DNA from: Sulfuriflexus mobilis
Lineage (GTDB): Bacteria > Pseudomonadota > Gammaproteobacteria > AKS1
NCBI RefSeq assembly: GCF_003967195.1
Contig: NZ_AP018725.1
Location: 1,364,001-1,428,000 of the forward strand
Reading direction: 5' to 3'
Length of the DNA: 64,000 bases
Part shown: positions 1-11,438 of the stretch, one piece after another
Layout of the letters: the number at the start of each line of letters is the position of its first letter
Position numbering within the stretch: position 1 is the first letter of the stretch
Position numbers and translations under genes: made by a program
Notes under the pieces: generated by a model
Database searches by the model: none
What the model saw: only the letters and a program-made list of their open reading frames with translations
What the model was told of the DNA's origin: nothing

Positions 1-1507
1 TGGCGCCGGTTAGCAGCGCAACGGACAGGCGTAGGTCGGTAAACAGGACCATGATCAGGGCGATGGCGAAGAAAACGATGGCCCAGCTGAGTTTGTTCGG
101 GCGCAGTTGTTCTTCACGCGGGTATTCGGTGGTGACAACAATAAAGTTGCGATCTTTGGAAATACGCTCGAGTGCCGGCCAGGGCGTATGTACCACCAGG
201 GTGTCACCGGCCTGGAACGGGATGTTACGGATGTCATCGCCTTCACGCATGGTTTTGCCGTTGCGGTGCAGGCCGATCATGGCTATGCCATAGGTCTTGC
301 GCATCCATATGTCGCAGGCACTCTTGCCTATCAGGTCAGAGCCCGGCGGGATAACCACTTCGGCAATACCGGCCTTGGCGGCAGCCAGTGACTCGGCAAA
401 GGTGCGTAGCTTGTCGCGTTTCTTCAGGCCATATTTTTCGACAAAGGCTTCGAGTGCGTCGGGTTCGGCGACCACACCCAGCACCATGCCAGCGGCAATT
501 TCAGTATCCCGTGCGAGGGTACCCGGACCCATACGGCTTTCTTCACCGGCACGTTTACTGGCGATGATACGAACGCGGTTTGATGTTTCAATTTCATCGA
601 GGCGTTTGCCGATAATACCGCTGTCTTCCTGTACCACAAGCTCTGACATAGAATAGTCAACATGGTAAACGTCACGGAAGTACTGCATCGGGTCAGTGCC
701 GACGGTGCTGCTTTCGCTCTTCGTCGCAGGCAGAACAAAACGACCGGCGATCACGAAATAGAGAATACCGGTGACGACCAGGACCAGGCCGATCGGTGTT
801 ACTGAGAACAGTCCCCAGGTCGCCATCTGCTGGTCGGCAGGCAGGGCCTGATTCGAGGTCAGGATCAAATCATTCAACAGGATCAGCGGGCTGGAACCGA
901 CCATGGTAATGGTACCGCCGAGAATCGCACAAAAACCCATCGGCATGAGCAGGCGTGACATGGGCAGACCGGAACGGGCGGAGATACGTGATACCACCGG
1001 CAGGAACAGGGCCGCGGCGCCGACGTTTTGCATGAATGAAGAAATGATACCCACGGTTGAAGAAATGATCGGGATGATACGGCCTTCGGTGGTACCTCCG
1101 ACCTTCAGGATGAACCCCGCGACCTTGGTCATAATGCCGGTCTTATCAAGACCAACACCGATGATCATCACCGCGATAATCGACATAACGGCATTCGAGC
1201 CAAAGCCGTCGAACAGGTGGTTGGTATCGACCAGGCCCTGTTGCAAACCCATTATCGGCGCGAACAGGCTGGTGAGCCCGAGGAGCACCATGATCGAGGC
1301 GGCGGCGACATCGACAGGCACGACTTCAAACACAAACAAGTAAATAGTCAGGATCAGGATCGCGCTAACCCAGGCGATCTCGATCGTCGGCACAACCATG
1401 GCCACGTAGATCGCAAGCAGGGTAAAGAGCCCGGCGCCAATGATTTGTTTTAGAGAGGGTCGACCGGTCTGGCGGGTAGTCTGTTCTTCGTCAGCGAGCG
1501 CGTTCAT
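1..1507 (-). CDS. SLC13-family anion permease with TrkA-C domains (partial)
   Basis: Translating the complement from the ATG at 1507 gives an uninterrupted frame that runs off the window at base 1, so about 502 residues are present and the C-terminus is missing. Hydrophobic segments fill roughly residues 20-260. A soluble stretch follows that looks like two TrkA-C (RCK_C) regulatory domains, about residues 285-355 and 382-460, the second with EVVIPPGSDLIGK. Membrane segments resume after residue 475. This arrangement is typical of bacterial SLC13/DASS permeases, which move sulfate, dicarboxylates or similar anions into the cytoplasm; the substrate cannot be read from sequence. A GAGG ribosome site sits about 8 bases before the ATG. 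A long perfect palindrome lies about 54 bases upstream. Confidence 0.9.
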   Translation of the reverse strand, partial: MNALADEEQTTRQTGRPSLKQIIGAGLFTLLAIYVAMVVPTIEIAWVSAILILTIYLFVFEVVPVDVAAASIMVLLGLTSLFAPIMGLQQGLVDTNHLFDGFGSNAVMSIIAVMIIGVGLDKTGIMTKVAGFILKVGGTTEGRIIPIISSTVGIISSFMQNVGAAALFLPVVSRISARSGLPMSRLLMPMGFCAILGGTITMVGSSPLILLNDLILTSNQALPADQQMATWGLFSVTPIGLVLVVTGILYFVIAGRFVLPATKSESSTVGTDPMQYFRDVYHVDYSMSELVVQEDSGIIGKRLDEIETSNRVRIIASKRAGEESRMGPGTLARDTEIAAGMVLGVVAEPDALEAFVEKYGLKKRDKLRTFAESLAAAKAGIAEVVIPPGSDLIGKSACDIWMRKTYGIAMIGLHRNGKTMREGDDIRNIPFQAGDTLVVHTPWPALERISKDRNFIVVTTEYPREEQLRPNKLSWAIVFFAIALIMVLFTDLRLSVALLTGA

Positions 1508-1560
1508 TCTTAAAACCTCATTAATTTCAATAAGTTAACCACGAAAAAAACCGTCCTGAG

Positions 1561-1582
1561 TCGCTGATAACGTTATCAGCGA
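1561..1582. promoter_or_regulatory. 22-bp perfect palindrome, candidate operator
   Basis: Each half is TCGCTGATAAC or its exact complement, with no spacer, centred between 1571 and 1572. It lies 54 bases upstream of the SLC13 start codon, where a dimeric repressor or activator could act. It could instead form an mRNA hairpin in the leader, but there is no following T-run to make it a terminator. The regulator is unknown. Confidence 0.5.
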
Positions 1583-1734
1583 GCAAAAGAGATAGCCTGG
1601 TTTAATATTCCGGTCTGGAAATTTGCTTTAGGCGGGCCGCTTGGGTCAAATTCGCACAATTACGGCCAAAATACTCATAAGGCGGAAGATACTACGCCTC
1701 AGCTAATTAGTATTCAAATGAATATATAACTTCT

Positions 1735-1755
1735 AATATTCCTGGTGGGAATATT
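1735..1755. repeat. 8-bp inverted repeat between the two transporter genes
   Basis: AATATTCC and GGAATATT are separated by five bases, in the 294-base gap between the SulP stop and the SLC13 start. No T-run follows on either strand, so it is not a convincing terminator; a protein-binding site is as likely. The rest of this gap (1508-1801) shows nothing else recognisable. Confidence 0.3.
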
Positions 1756-1801
1756 TATGACCTGGAATAACGAGGCGGCATCGTCACCGGGTTAAGGGTG
1801 T

Positions 1802-3520
1802 TTATGTCGATTGACGTGCCTGGATATGCGCGAGGGCGGTCTTCAATATATCCAGTCGACTCATGTTAAGTTCATCCTCGCTGAATCTTGCTGTGATGCC
1901 TTGTTTTTTCAGCATGTTAGCGACTTGTGGGCGGCAGCCAACAATAAAGGCCTCGCGGCCACTGTCCCAGGCACTATGCAGCATGTCGTCCACGGCCCGG
2001 CTGGAGGTGTAGTCGATTTGCGGAACCTCGCTCAGGTCGATAATCAAGTCATCGTAGGCATCAAATCGGGCCAGGCGACGGGCCGTGCCCTTGGCGGCCC
2101 CGAAACTCATCGGCCCGGAAACCTGGAATAACAGGATACGCCCACCGGCCTCAGCCAGAATGGCGGACTCCTGCTCGGAGAGGTTGCTGCCCTCCTGCGG
2201 GCCGGTGAGGGTGTTGATCGAGTTGATTTGTAAGTCGACCATACGCTGCATAAACAGGAACGAGGCCATGATCATGCCAATGGCCACGGCAGTGACCAGA
2301 TCGACAAACACCGTCATGATCAGGACCACAAACATGATCGCGACGCCCCCCTTGGGGGCATGTTTGAGGCGCTTCAGATAGTCCCAGTCAATAATGTCGG
2401 TACCGACCTTGACCAGGATCCCGGCCAGCAGTGCATGCGGGATATAGCTGGCGACGACGCCGGCGCCGAGCACAATGGCCAGCAGGACGAGGGCATGCAA
2501 GGCACCGGAAATCGGCGTCAGGCCACCGGCGCGCACATTGACCACGGTGCGCATGGTCGCCCCGGCACCGGGCAGGCCGCCAAACAGGCCGGCGAGGGTG
2601 TTGCCGATGCCCTGGCCGATGAGTTCGCGATTGGATTCGTGGTAACTGTGTGTGACGTTATCGGCCACCAGAGAGGTGAGCAGGGAATCGATACTGCCGA
2701 GGGCGGCGAGGATCAGGGCGGATTTGAGCATCTCAACCAGCAAATCCAGCTCAAGGACAGGCCACATGGGTGAAGGGATACCGGTCGGGATGTCACCGAG
2801 TACGGAGACATCGCCCATCATAAACCGGGTAGAGCCATCGACAACGACGCGGGAGATCTCGCCACCTTGCCAGAAGAACAACACCAGGGTGCCGACAATC
2901 AGGGCCATCAAGGGCGAGGGCACAATACGGTTAATCTTCTGCGGTAACAAATACACAATCAACAGCGCCAGCCCGCCCATCATGAGTGCGGCGCCGACCG
3001 GGGCGGCCAAAATCCCGGGCAGGGCATTCAGCGAGGCCATAGGCCCGGGTTGCGTGGCATGGCCAAACAGCGGCCCCAGTTGCAGGAGGATAATAATGAC
3101 GCCGATGCCGCTCATAAAGCCGGAAACCACCGGGTGCGGGATCAGGTTGATAAAACGCCCAAGCTTGAGAACACCGAAGACAATCTGCAACAGGCCGCCC
3201 ATGATCACCACGGTAAAGGCCAGCGTCGCACCGTATTCGGGCCTATCCGGGAACATCGCGGTGTACTGGGTGAAGATGGCCGCCATGACAACGGTCATCG
3301 GTCCGGTTGGGCCAGAAACCTGTGCAGGGGTGCCGCCAAACAGGGCCGCAAACAGGCCGACGAAAATGGCGCCGTAGATTCCGGCAATCGGGCCGGCACC
3401 GGAGGAGACACCCATGGCCAGGGCGAGGGGCAGGGCGACCACGGCCGCGGTCAAACCACCATAGATATCACCGCGAAGATTATTAAAATGAAGGCCGTGT
3501 ACGAGTTGCATTCCCTTCAC
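1802..3520 (-). CDS. SulP-family inorganic anion transporter with STAS domain
   Basis: About 572 residues, normal for bacterial SulP/SLC26 proteins. The N-terminal 400 residues are hydrophobic and begin with GGLTAAVVALPLALAMG, the typical first helix of the family; a glycine-proline rich GGTPAQVSGPTGPM stretch follows. The C-terminus, about residues 455-560, is a STAS domain. Family members carry sulfate, bicarbonate or other anions across the inner membrane. The start is ambiguous: a GTG at 3520 has a GGAG almost touching it, while the ATG at 3511 places that GGAG about 10 bases away and may be the real start. It is transcribed away from ligA, from a possible promoter at 3560-3588. Confidence 0.9.
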   Translation of the reverse strand: MKGMQLVHGLHFNNLRGDIYGGLTAAVVALPLALAMGVSSGAGPIAGIYGAIFVGLFAALFGGTPAQVSGPTGPMTVVMAAIFTQYTAMFPDRPEYGATLAFTVVIMGGLLQIVFGVLKLGRFINLIPHPVVSGFMSGIGVIIILLQLGPLFGHATQPGPMASLNALPGILAAPVGAALMMGGLALLIVYLLPQKINRIVPSPLMALIVGTLVLFFWQGGEISRVVVDGSTRFMMGDVSVLGDIPTGIPSPMWPVLELDLLVEMLKSALILAALGSIDSLLTSLVADNVTHSYHESNRELIGQGIGNTLAGLFGGLPGAGATMRTVVNVRAGGLTPISGALHALVLLAIVLGAGVVASYIPHALLAGILVKVGTDIIDWDYLKRLKHAPKGGVAIMFVVLIMTVFVDLVTAVAIGMIMASFLFMQRMVDLQINSINTLTGPQEGSNLSEQESAILAEAGGRILLFQVSGPMSFGAAKGTARRLARFDAYDDLIIDLSEVPQIDYTSSRAVDDMLHSAWDSGREAFIVGCRPQVANMLKKQGITARFSEDELNMSRLDILKTALAHIQARQST

Positions 3521-3559
3521 ACTCCATTGCTATAACGTATTATTTTTAGTAAAAAAATC

Positions 3560-3588
3560 ATTATACACAAGCTGGCCCGGCCGATAAA
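3560..3588 (-). promoter_or_regulatory. Putative sigma-70 promoter for the SulP gene
   Basis: On the minus strand a perfect TATAAT lies at 3565-3560, with TTTATC 17 bases upstream as a weak -35. It is 40-50 bases before the SulP start, in the divergent gap with ligA. On the plus strand TTGACA (3596-3601) is visible for ligA, but the nearest -10-like TATAGT is 22 bases away, so that promoter is less certain. Confidence 0.4.
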
Positions 3589-3599
3589 TTGCCTTTTGA

Positions 3600-5735
<2,136 letters not shown>

Positions 5736-5926
5736 AGGCCCAGGCGTCGCCCGGCAAGCCTGTCTATCCGTAAAACTACCTACCACCCTGCATCCCGGGT
5801 TTGAAAGCTATCGCCTTTTCACACCGGGATAAGGCTTATTCAGCCACGTTCAGCATACCTCGAGGATATTTAAGGGAAAATTGCCTCGCACCCACGCGGG
5901 TAAAAGCCCGGTTTGATGCGCTTTAT

Positions 5927-5940
5927 TTGATATAGGTCAT
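5927..5940. promoter_or_regulatory. FNR/ANR-like box upstream of the hibernation factor gene
   Basis: TTGAT-N4-GTCAT resembles the FNR/ANR consensus TTGAT-N4-ATCAA, with a perfect left half and a weaker right half. It lies about 75 bases before the hpf start. A closely similar box, TTGAC-N4-GTCAT, with the same flanking bases, is found at 18149-18162, supporting it as a real conserved element. Oxygen-dependent control of a ribosome hibernation factor would make sense; this is inference. Confidence 0.45.
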
Positions 5941-5954
5941 GGACGATCAGCCTT

Positions 5955-5992
5955 GCCAGGTAGCAGACTGTTTATGATAATGATTACCTGGC
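5955..5992. repeat. Inverted repeat in the hpf leader
   Basis: GCCAGGTA (5955-5962) and TACCTGGC (5985-5992) are perfect complements separated by 22 bases and end 10 bases before the GGAGG ribosome site of the hpf gene. The hairpin could affect translation or be an operator. The earlier part of the 5736-5926 gap holds only a weak 7-bp inverted repeat (5792-5798 with 5824-5830). Confidence 0.35.
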
Positions 5993-6012
5993 TGTAACAA
6001 ATGGAGGTTGGC

Positions 6013-6582
6013 ATGAAGATCCCTTTACAGATCACCTTTCGAAATATGGAACCCTCTGATGCCGTTGAGGCAAAAATCAGGGAAAAGGCCGCGGGCCTGG
6101 AACAGTACGCCAAGGATATAATGAGTTGTCGTGTCATTGTCGAGGCCCCGCACAAACACCACCATAAAGGCAATATCTACGCCGTTATCATCGATGTCAC
6201 CCTGCCGGGTAATGAAGTTGTCGTCGATCGAAACCCCGGTCAGGATCATGCCCATGAAGACGTTTATGTGGCCATCAGGGATGCCTTTAATGCGGTGCGC
6301 CGCCAGCTTGAAGATTATCTCCGGCTGCGCCGGAACAAGGTAAAGACCCATGAAACCCTGCCACATGGGGCTATCAAGGAACTCTTCCCGGAACAGGATT
6401 ATGGCGTTATCGATACGCAGGATAGCCGGGATATATATTTTCATCGCAACAGCGTGATCAATGCGGATTTCGACAAGTTAAAAGTTGGCGATAGCGTACA
6501 TTTTAGCGAAGAGATGGGCGAGGAGGGGCCGCAGGCCAGCACGGTCCACGTGGAAGGCAAACATCACGCCGCTATAAAGTAA
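6013..6582 (+). CDS. HPF/RaiA-type ribosome hibernation factor fused to a cold-shock domain
   Basis: The N-terminal half (about residues 1-105) is an S30AE/HPF domain, which in the family binds the decoding centre of idle ribosomes. The C-terminal half, with GAIKELFPEQDYGVI and DIYFHRNSV, is a cold-shock (OB-fold) domain with the usual aromatic FPEQDYG and IYFH elements. Length is 189 residues. The start is set by the ribosome site: the upstream ATG at 6001 is part of the GGAGG sequence that serves the ATG at 6013 with a 5-base spacer, so 6013 is chosen. A fragment resembling its first codons and upstream region occurs at 18149-18241. Confidence 0.92.
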   Translation: MKIPLQITFRNMEPSDAVEAKIREKAAGLEQYAKDIMSCRVIVEAPHKHHHKGNIYAVIIDVTLPGNEVVVDRNPGQDHAHEDVYVAIRDAFNAVRRQLEDYLRLRRNKVKTHETLPHGAIKELFPEQDYGVIDTQDSRDIYFHRNSVINADFDKLKVGDSVHFSEEMGEEGPQASTVHVEGKHHAAIK

Positions 6583-6659
6583 CAAAAACAACTTAGCGAA
6601 TAGTGGCGGGTGGGTAATCGACGGCTTCGCCGTACTTCTTTCTGAGCAAGAGGCTATGT

Positions 6660-7913
6660 ATGTCGGATATCAAAGACCCGTCACTGGCAACTACGGGGGC
6701 GTCACGGATCGAATGGGCGCTCAGGGAGATGCCCGTTATTCATGGCCTGATGCAGAGTCTTGCTGACGAACGCCCACTGGAAGGTATACGCATCAGTGGC
6801 TGTCTGCATATCACAACCGAAACCGCGAACCTGGCGCGCACCCTGAAGGCGGCCGGTGCAGAGGTCGTCTTGTGTGCGAGCAACCCGCTTAGCACCCAGG
6901 ACGATGTGGCTGCGGCACTCGTATCCAAATACGAGATCCCTGTCTATGCCGTTCGCGGTGAGAGTACCGATGTCTATTACCAGCATATCCAGGCGGCATT
7001 GGATCACCGGCCGCAGCTGACCATGGACGATGGCGCCGACCTCGTCAGTGAACTACACAAGACTCGCACGGATTTACTCGACGGGATGATTGGCGGCACC
7101 GAGGAGACCACCACGGGTGTCATTCGCCTGCGCGCCATGGCGCGTGACAAGGCGCTCAGGTTCCCGGTCATCGCCGTCAACGACGCCATGACCAAACATT
7201 TATTTGATAACCGTTATGGCACGGGGCAGAGTGCACTCGACGGTATCATCCGCGCCACCAACATCCTCCTGGCCGGCAAGACCTTTACGGTAGTGGGCTA
7301 TGGCTGGTGTGGTCGCGGCGTGGCCATGCGCGCTGCGGGTCTGGGTGCCAACGTCATTGTCACCGAGGTGGATGCCCTGCGTGCACTCGAGGCGAGTATG
7401 GATGGCTACCGTGTCATGCCGCTTATCGATGCGGCCATTCAATCCGACTTTATTCTCACGGTTACCGGTAACAAACATGTTATCGATGAAACACATATGC
7501 GTGTGATGAAGGACGGTTGCGTACTGGCCAACGCCGGACACTTTAATGTCGAGATCAATATCCCGGTGCTTGAAGGGCTGAGTGTCAGCAAGTCACGGCC
7601 ACGACCGATGGTGGATGAATACCGGCTGGCGGATGGTCGACACCTGTGCCTGCTCGCCGAGGGCCGTCTGGTTAACCTGGCGGCGGCAGAGGGGCACCCC
7701 TCTGCCGTGATGGACATGAGTTTCGCCAACCAGGTGTTGTGCGCCATCTACATGTTTCATAACCGTGACACGCTGCAAGCTGCCGTGCACGCCGTCCCGC
7801 TCGAAATCGATGAGGAAATTGCACGACTGAAACTCACTGCCATGGGCAGACGTATCGATCAACTCACGGCAAATCAGCGCCACTACCTGTCTTCGTGGCA
7901 AGAGGGAACGTGA
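6660..7913 (+). CDS. ahcY: Adenosylhomocysteinase (S-adenosylhomocysteine hydrolase)
   Basis: Splits S-adenosylhomocysteine into adenosine and homocysteine with NAD+ as bound cofactor, keeping methyltransferases free of product inhibition. The NAD-binding stretch [19 protein letters not shown] is clear, as are [10 protein letters not shown] and [15 protein letters not shown], typical family blocks. At 417 residues it is of the short class common in archaea and some bacteria, without the insertion of longer proteobacterial enzymes. AAGAGG precedes the ATG by 6 bases. The stop is one base from the pcm start, so the two methyl-metabolism genes are probably one operon. No SAH riboswitch was recognised in the 77-base leader. 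Confidence 0.93.
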   Translation: MSDIKDPSLATTGASRIEWALREMPVIHGLMQSLADERPLEGIRISGCLHITTETANLARTLKAAGAEVVLCASNPLSTQDDVAAALVSKYEIPVYAVRGESTDVYYQHIQAALDHRPQLTMDDGADLVSELHKTRTDLLDGMIGGTEETTTGVIRLRAMARDKALRFPVIAVNDAMTKHLFDNRYGTGQSALDGIIRATNILLAGKTFTVVGYGWCGRGVAMRAAGLGANVIVTEVDALRALEASMDGYRVMPLIDAAIQSDFILTVTGNKHVIDETHMRVMKDGCVLANAGHFNVEINIPVLEGLSVSKSRPRPMVDEYRLADGRHLCLLAEGRLVNLAAAEGHPSAVMDMSFANQVLCAIYMFHNRDTLQAAVHAVPLEIDEEIARLKLTAMGRRIDQLTANQRHYLSSWQEGT

Positions 7914-7914
7914 C

Positions 7915-8625
7915 ATGGGTGTCATTGATACGGTCAGGGATGAGCGACTCAAGCGTATGTTGCAGCAGATCGATACCGAGGCAGGTTATACCGCCTCGTA
8001 TACGGGCAGGCAAAAATTCGATGAGAGGGTAATGGCCGCAATGGCCGCAGTGCCCAGGGAAAAATTTGTTCCTGATGACCTGAAGCCGTTTGCCTATAAC
8101 AATGAGCCACTGCCGATAGGTTATGGGCAGACCATCTCGCAGCCCTATATCGTCGCGCTGATGACCGATATGCTGGACCTGACGCCGGAGAAAAGTGTGC
8201 TCGAGATCGGCACCGGTTCCGGCTACCAGGCGGCCGTGCTGTCGTTGCTGGCAAAAAAGGTATACAGCATCGAGAAAATTCCTGAGCTAGCCGAGTCGGC
8301 CAGCAAGAGGCTGCAGCAACTGGCCTATGACAATATCGAAACCCGTTGTTGCAATGGTTACCGGGGCTGGCAGGAAAAGGCCCCCTTTGACGCGATTATC
8401 GTCACTGCCGCGGCCACCCATATCCCCAGTGTGCTCGTCGAACAACTCAAGCCCGCGGGTCGTATGTTAATCCCCGTGGGCCTGCCGTATATGCCACAGG
8501 AACTCATGTTGGTGACAAAGGACGAGCAGGGCGCGAGCCAGAGCCGGTCGATTCTTGATGTCGCCTTTGTGCCGCTCGTTGTCGAGGAGGGAGAGAATGA
8601 AGGTGCGTCGCAGGAACAGGACTGA
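7915..8625 (+). CDS. pcm: Protein-L-isoaspartate O-methyltransferase
   Basis: Methylates isoaspartate formed by damage in aged proteins, using S-adenosylmethionine and starting its repair. The SAM-binding motif LEIGTGSGYQAAVLS is at about residues 100-115, and PREKFVPDDLKPFAY and GQTISQPYIVALM are typical of the family. Length is 236 residues, slightly longer than usual because of an acidic tail. It starts one base after ahcY, whose enzyme removes the SAH that this methyltransferase makes. Confidence 0.94.
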   Translation: MGVIDTVRDERLKRMLQQIDTEAGYTASYTGRQKFDERVMAAMAAVPREKFVPDDLKPFAYNNEPLPIGYGQTISQPYIVALMTDMLDLTPEKSVLEIGTGSGYQAAVLSLLAKKVYSIEKIPELAESASKRLQQLAYDNIETRCCNGYRGWQEKAPFDAIIVTAAATHIPSVLVEQLKPAGRMLIPVGLPYMPQELMLVTKDEQGASQSRSILDVAFVPLVVEEGENEGASQEQD

Positions 8626-8683
8626 AAGGAATGTTAACCCGCATCGGTTGTGCTGAAAAAAGTTTTACCAGGGATGTATATTT

Positions 8684-10087
8684 ATGTTCAAGATGATCAG
8701 GATATATGTGCTTATACCGCTGTTGTTGTCGGCAGGCCTGTTGCTGAATATGGTGTCTGCCGGCAACGGCACTGGCGAGGTTGTCGAGTTAAACATTGAG
8801 GGGGTTATTGGCCCGGCAACCGATGATTATATTGAACGCGCCCTGCAAACGGCGGCAGAGTCACGTGCCGAACTGGTAGTGATTAAAATGGATACGCCGG
8901 GTGGCCTGGACACGGCGATGCGCGGCATTGTCAAAAATATCTCAAATTCGGCCGTGCCGGTTGCAAGCTTTGTTACCCCGACCGGGGCGCGCGCCGCCAG
9001 TGCCGGCACCTATATTCTCTATGCCAGTCACATTGCCGCCATGGCCCCGGGTACGAACCTGGGGGCGGCCACACCCGTGCAGATAGGCGGGGGCGCGGCG
9101 CCCGCTAAAACAGACAAGGCGCAGGATAAAAACAAGGCCAATGACGCCGATAAGTCAGACAAACAACCCATCGCTGCAGCCGATGATGCCATGAAGCGCA
9201 AGCTGGTCAATGATGCCGTGGCCTACATCCGCGGACTGGCACAGCTGCATGGTCGTAACGAGGCGTGGGCGGAAAAGGCCGTGCGCGAAGGGGCCAGTTT
9301 GCCTGCAGGGGATGCCTTGAAAATGAAGGTCATCGATATTATCGCTACCGGCATGGGCGACTTGTTGAAGCAGATTGATGGTCGTGAGGTCAGCGTGCAA
9401 GGCCAGAAACGCATTCTGCATACCGACGGGCTCACTATCAGACTGCTGGAACCAGACTGGCGTAGTCGTTTCCTCAGCGTGATCACCAACCCGACGATCG
9501 CCTACATCCTGATGTTAATCGGCATCTATGGATTGATACTGGAATTCTCTAATCCCGGCGCCATTGTGCCGGGTACCGTCGGCGCAATTTCTATCCTGAT
9601 TGCACTCTATGCCTTCCAGTTGTTGCCGGTTAATTATGCCGGGATGGGGCTCATCCTGTTAGGGGTGGCGTTAATGGTCGGTGAGGCCTTTGAGCCGAGT
9701 TTCGGGATACTGGGGATCGGCGGGGTTATTGCCTTCGTTATCGGTTCAGTAATCTTGATAGACACAGATGTGCCCGGCTTTGATATAGATATTTCGGTTA
9801 TCATCATCTTCACCGTGATCAGTGCACTGATTTTTATTCTTGTTATTGGTATGGCGATAAGGGCGCGCAGGCGACCTGTAGTCAGTGGCCTTGAAGAAAT
9901 GATCGGTGGCGAGGCTGTTGTAAAAGATGATTTCGATCGCAAGGGTATGGTCAGTATACATAGTGAATTATGGCAGGCTGTTAGTGACAGGCCTTTGCAT
10001 AAAGGTCAATCAGTAAAGGTTACCGGCATCAGTGGTCTGACACTGGAAGTTGAGCCACATAATACATCAATAGAGGAGAAAGAATAA
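8684..10087 (+). CDS. NfeD-family membrane-bound serine protease (ClpP class)
   Basis: 467 residues in the standard long-NfeD order: signal sequence (about 1-26); ClpP-like protease domain with the presumed nucleophile in [10 protein letters not shown] and a lysine in [12 protein letters not shown]; four or more membrane helices (about 265-395); and a C-terminal soluble OB-fold domain (about 405-460). In characterised pairs such a protease cleaves the C-terminus of a stomatin partner. Its stop codon overlaps by one base the start of just such a partner. A lysine/aspartate-rich insertion lies at about residues 143-165. Confidence 0.92.
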   Translation: MFKMIRIYVLIPLLLSAGLLLNMVSAGNGTGEVVELNIEGVIGPATDDYIERALQTAAESRAELVVIKMDTPGGLDTAMRGIVKNISNSAVPVASFVTPTGARAASAGTYILYASHIAAMAPGTNLGAATPVQIGGGAAPAKTDKAQDKNKANDADKSDKQPIAAADDAMKRKLVNDAVAYIRGLAQLHGRNEAWAEKAVREGASLPAGDALKMKVIDIIATGMGDLLKQIDGREVSVQGQKRILHTDGLTIRLLEPDWRSRFLSVITNPTIAYILMLIGIYGLILEFSNPGAIVPGTVGAISILIALYAFQLLPVNYAGMGLILLGVALMVGEAFEPSFGILGIGGVIAFVIGSVILIDTDVPGFDIDISVIIIFTVISALIFILVIGMAIRARRRPVVSGLEEMIGGEAVVKDDFDRKGMVSIHSELWQAVSDRPLHKGQSVKVTGISGLTLEVEPHNTSIEEKE

Positions 10088-10836
10088 TGACCGCATATAC
10101 ACTTTATATAGTGCTGGCACTTGTAGTCATGTTTCTGTTCAGCGCGATCAAGATCCTGCGCGAATACGAACGTGGCGTAGTGTTTCTGTTGGGGCGCTTC
10201 TGGAAGGTCAAGGGCCCGGGATTTATCATTATTATCCCGCTCATCCAGCAGATGGTCAGGGTTGATCTGCGCACGGTTGTCATGGACGTGCCCAGTCAGG
10301 ACGTTATATCGCGAGACAATGTCTCTGTGCATGTCAATGCTGTGGTCTATTTTCGTGTTATCGATCCGGAAAAGGCGATTATCCAGGTGGAAAACTTTTA
10401 TGTCGCCACCAGTCAGCTGGCACAAACGACCTTGCGTTCCGTGTTAGGTAAACACGAACTTGACGAAATGCTGGCTGAGCGCGAGCGCCTGAACGTCGAT
10501 ATTCAGAGTAGCCTGGATCAGCAAACCGATGCCTGGGGTATCAAGGTAAGCAATGTGGAAATCAAACACGTTGACCTGGACGAAAGTATGATACGGGCGA
10601 TCGCCAAGCAGGCCGAGGCCGAACGTGTCCGTCGGGCAAAAATTATTCATGCCGAAGGTGAAATGCAGGCCTCGGAAAAACTATTGGAGGCAGCGCAGAC
10701 GCTTTCGCAAAAATCCGAGGCCATGCAGTTGCGTTACCTGCAAACCCTGACCGAGATCGCAGGCGAGCGCTCCAATACGATTGTTTTTCCGCTGCCCATG
10801 GAACTGCTTGAAAAATTGACGACGACAGGCAAGTAA
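10087..10836 (+). CDS. Slipin / stomatin-family SPFH membrane protein
   Basis: One N-terminal membrane helix (about residues 4-22) is followed by an SPFH/Band-7 domain with [20 protein letters not shown] and [20 protein letters not shown], then a helical C-terminal region. 249 residues is typical. The start ATG shares its first base with the nfeD stop, and GGAG lies just upstream. Partner of the NfeD protease in membrane organisation, by family precedent. Confidence 0.94.
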   Translation: MTAYTLYIVLALVVMFLFSAIKILREYERGVVFLLGRFWKVKGPGFIIIIPLIQQMVRVDLRTVVMDVPSQDVISRDNVSVHVNAVVYFRVIDPEKAIIQVENFYVATSQLAQTTLRSVLGKHELDEMLAERERLNVDIQSSLDQQTDAWGIKVSNVEIKHVDLDESMIRAIAKQAEAERVRRAKIIHAEGEMQASEKLLEAAQTLSQKSEAMQLRYLQTLTEIAGERSNTIVFPLPMELLEKLTTTGK

Positions 10837-10908
10837 ACCCGGTTACAGCATAATGGCCACTGGTTTTGAGTGAAGTCAGTGAATAACAGCAATGAAAAGG
10901 ACGAAGAG

Positions 10909-11019
10909 ATGGATGAAGAAACCAAAGCCTTGCTACGCAGTATTGCCCATCACCTGAAGTGGGTGATCGTCCTGCTGGTGGCCATCGTGGCCTTGTTGAT
11001 TACTTATAGCACGGAATAA
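10909..11019 (+). CDS. 36-residue single-span membrane peptide, copy 1
   Basis: ATG at 10909 has AAGGA about 7 bases upstream and the frame stops at 11017-11019. The peptide begins MDEETKALLRSIAHHLKW and continues as one hydrophobic helix (about residues 19-33), ending TYSTE. A second gene at 18262-18372 encodes nearly the same peptide: 32 of 36 residues match, all four differences are conservative, and about 89 percent of bases match. That pattern argues for a translated, selected product. It follows the slipin gene by 72 bases and may be in its operon. Function unknown. Confidence 0.75.
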   Translation: MDEETKALLRSIAHHLKWVIVLLVAIVALLITYSTE

Positions 11020-11023
11020 ATTT

Positions 11024-11416
11024 TCAAGGGGTCAGAACACTTGAAATCGCAGCATCTTTGATACGCTCTGCTCTGACGATGGCGTTACAAGCAAGTGAAT
11101 GTGATGGGTCATGAGCACATAGGCATGAATCGCGCAGCCGTTTTCCTCGGCGGCATGGGCAAGCGCATCAAGATATTGCTGATAATCGTCTGCGCAATAA
11201 AAGACGGCTTGTCGATTATTGCCACGTTGAATGACGACCAAGGATGGGCTAATACCGCGGGTGCATGGACGGACAGGAGCGGTGAACGTGTAAGGCTTGT
11301 CCAGGCACCACGATTCCGGGTAGTCGAGGTATCTCACCCTCCCTGGTAAGATTGATATGGCTTGTTACTCGATTAAATCAAAGTCTCAGGGCAAATCAAG
11401 TGTTCTGACTCCTTGA
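11024..11416 (-). mobile_element. Decayed REP-associated transposase element with terminal inverted repeats
   Basis: The ends at 11024-11044 and 11396-11416 are inverted copies agreeing at 20 of 21 positions; the shared core is GTCAGAACACTTGA. Between them lies a truncated Y1 (IS200-like/RAYT) transposase frame. The element is about 390 bp, far smaller than an intact one. It separates the slipin operon from the lipoprotein genes. Confidence 0.6.
11032..11337 (-). pseudogene. REP-associated tyrosine transposase (RAYT) fragment
   Basis: The frame contains VIQRGNNRQAVFY and HAYVLMTHHIHLLVTP, hallmarks of Y1 transposases; HIH corresponds to the metal-binding HUH motif. After SVSKML the frame runs straight into the terminal inverted repeat and stops, so the C-terminal half with the catalytic tyrosine region is gone. 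The N-terminus is also poorly matched and its start is uncertain. It cannot be an active transposase. Confidence 0.75.
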
Positions 11417-11438
11417 TTTTGCCTTGATTTGGATCGTT

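Noticed and set aside
51-1453. Several plus-strand ORFs of 60-146 codons
   Set aside because: They lie opposite the SLC13 permease, whose minus-strand frame is intact and clearly conserved; the plus frames show no family likeness.
6583-6659. SAH riboswitch before ahcY
   Set aside because: Only a short ACGGC/GCCGT hairpin is present; the conserved SAH riboswitch core is not recognised.
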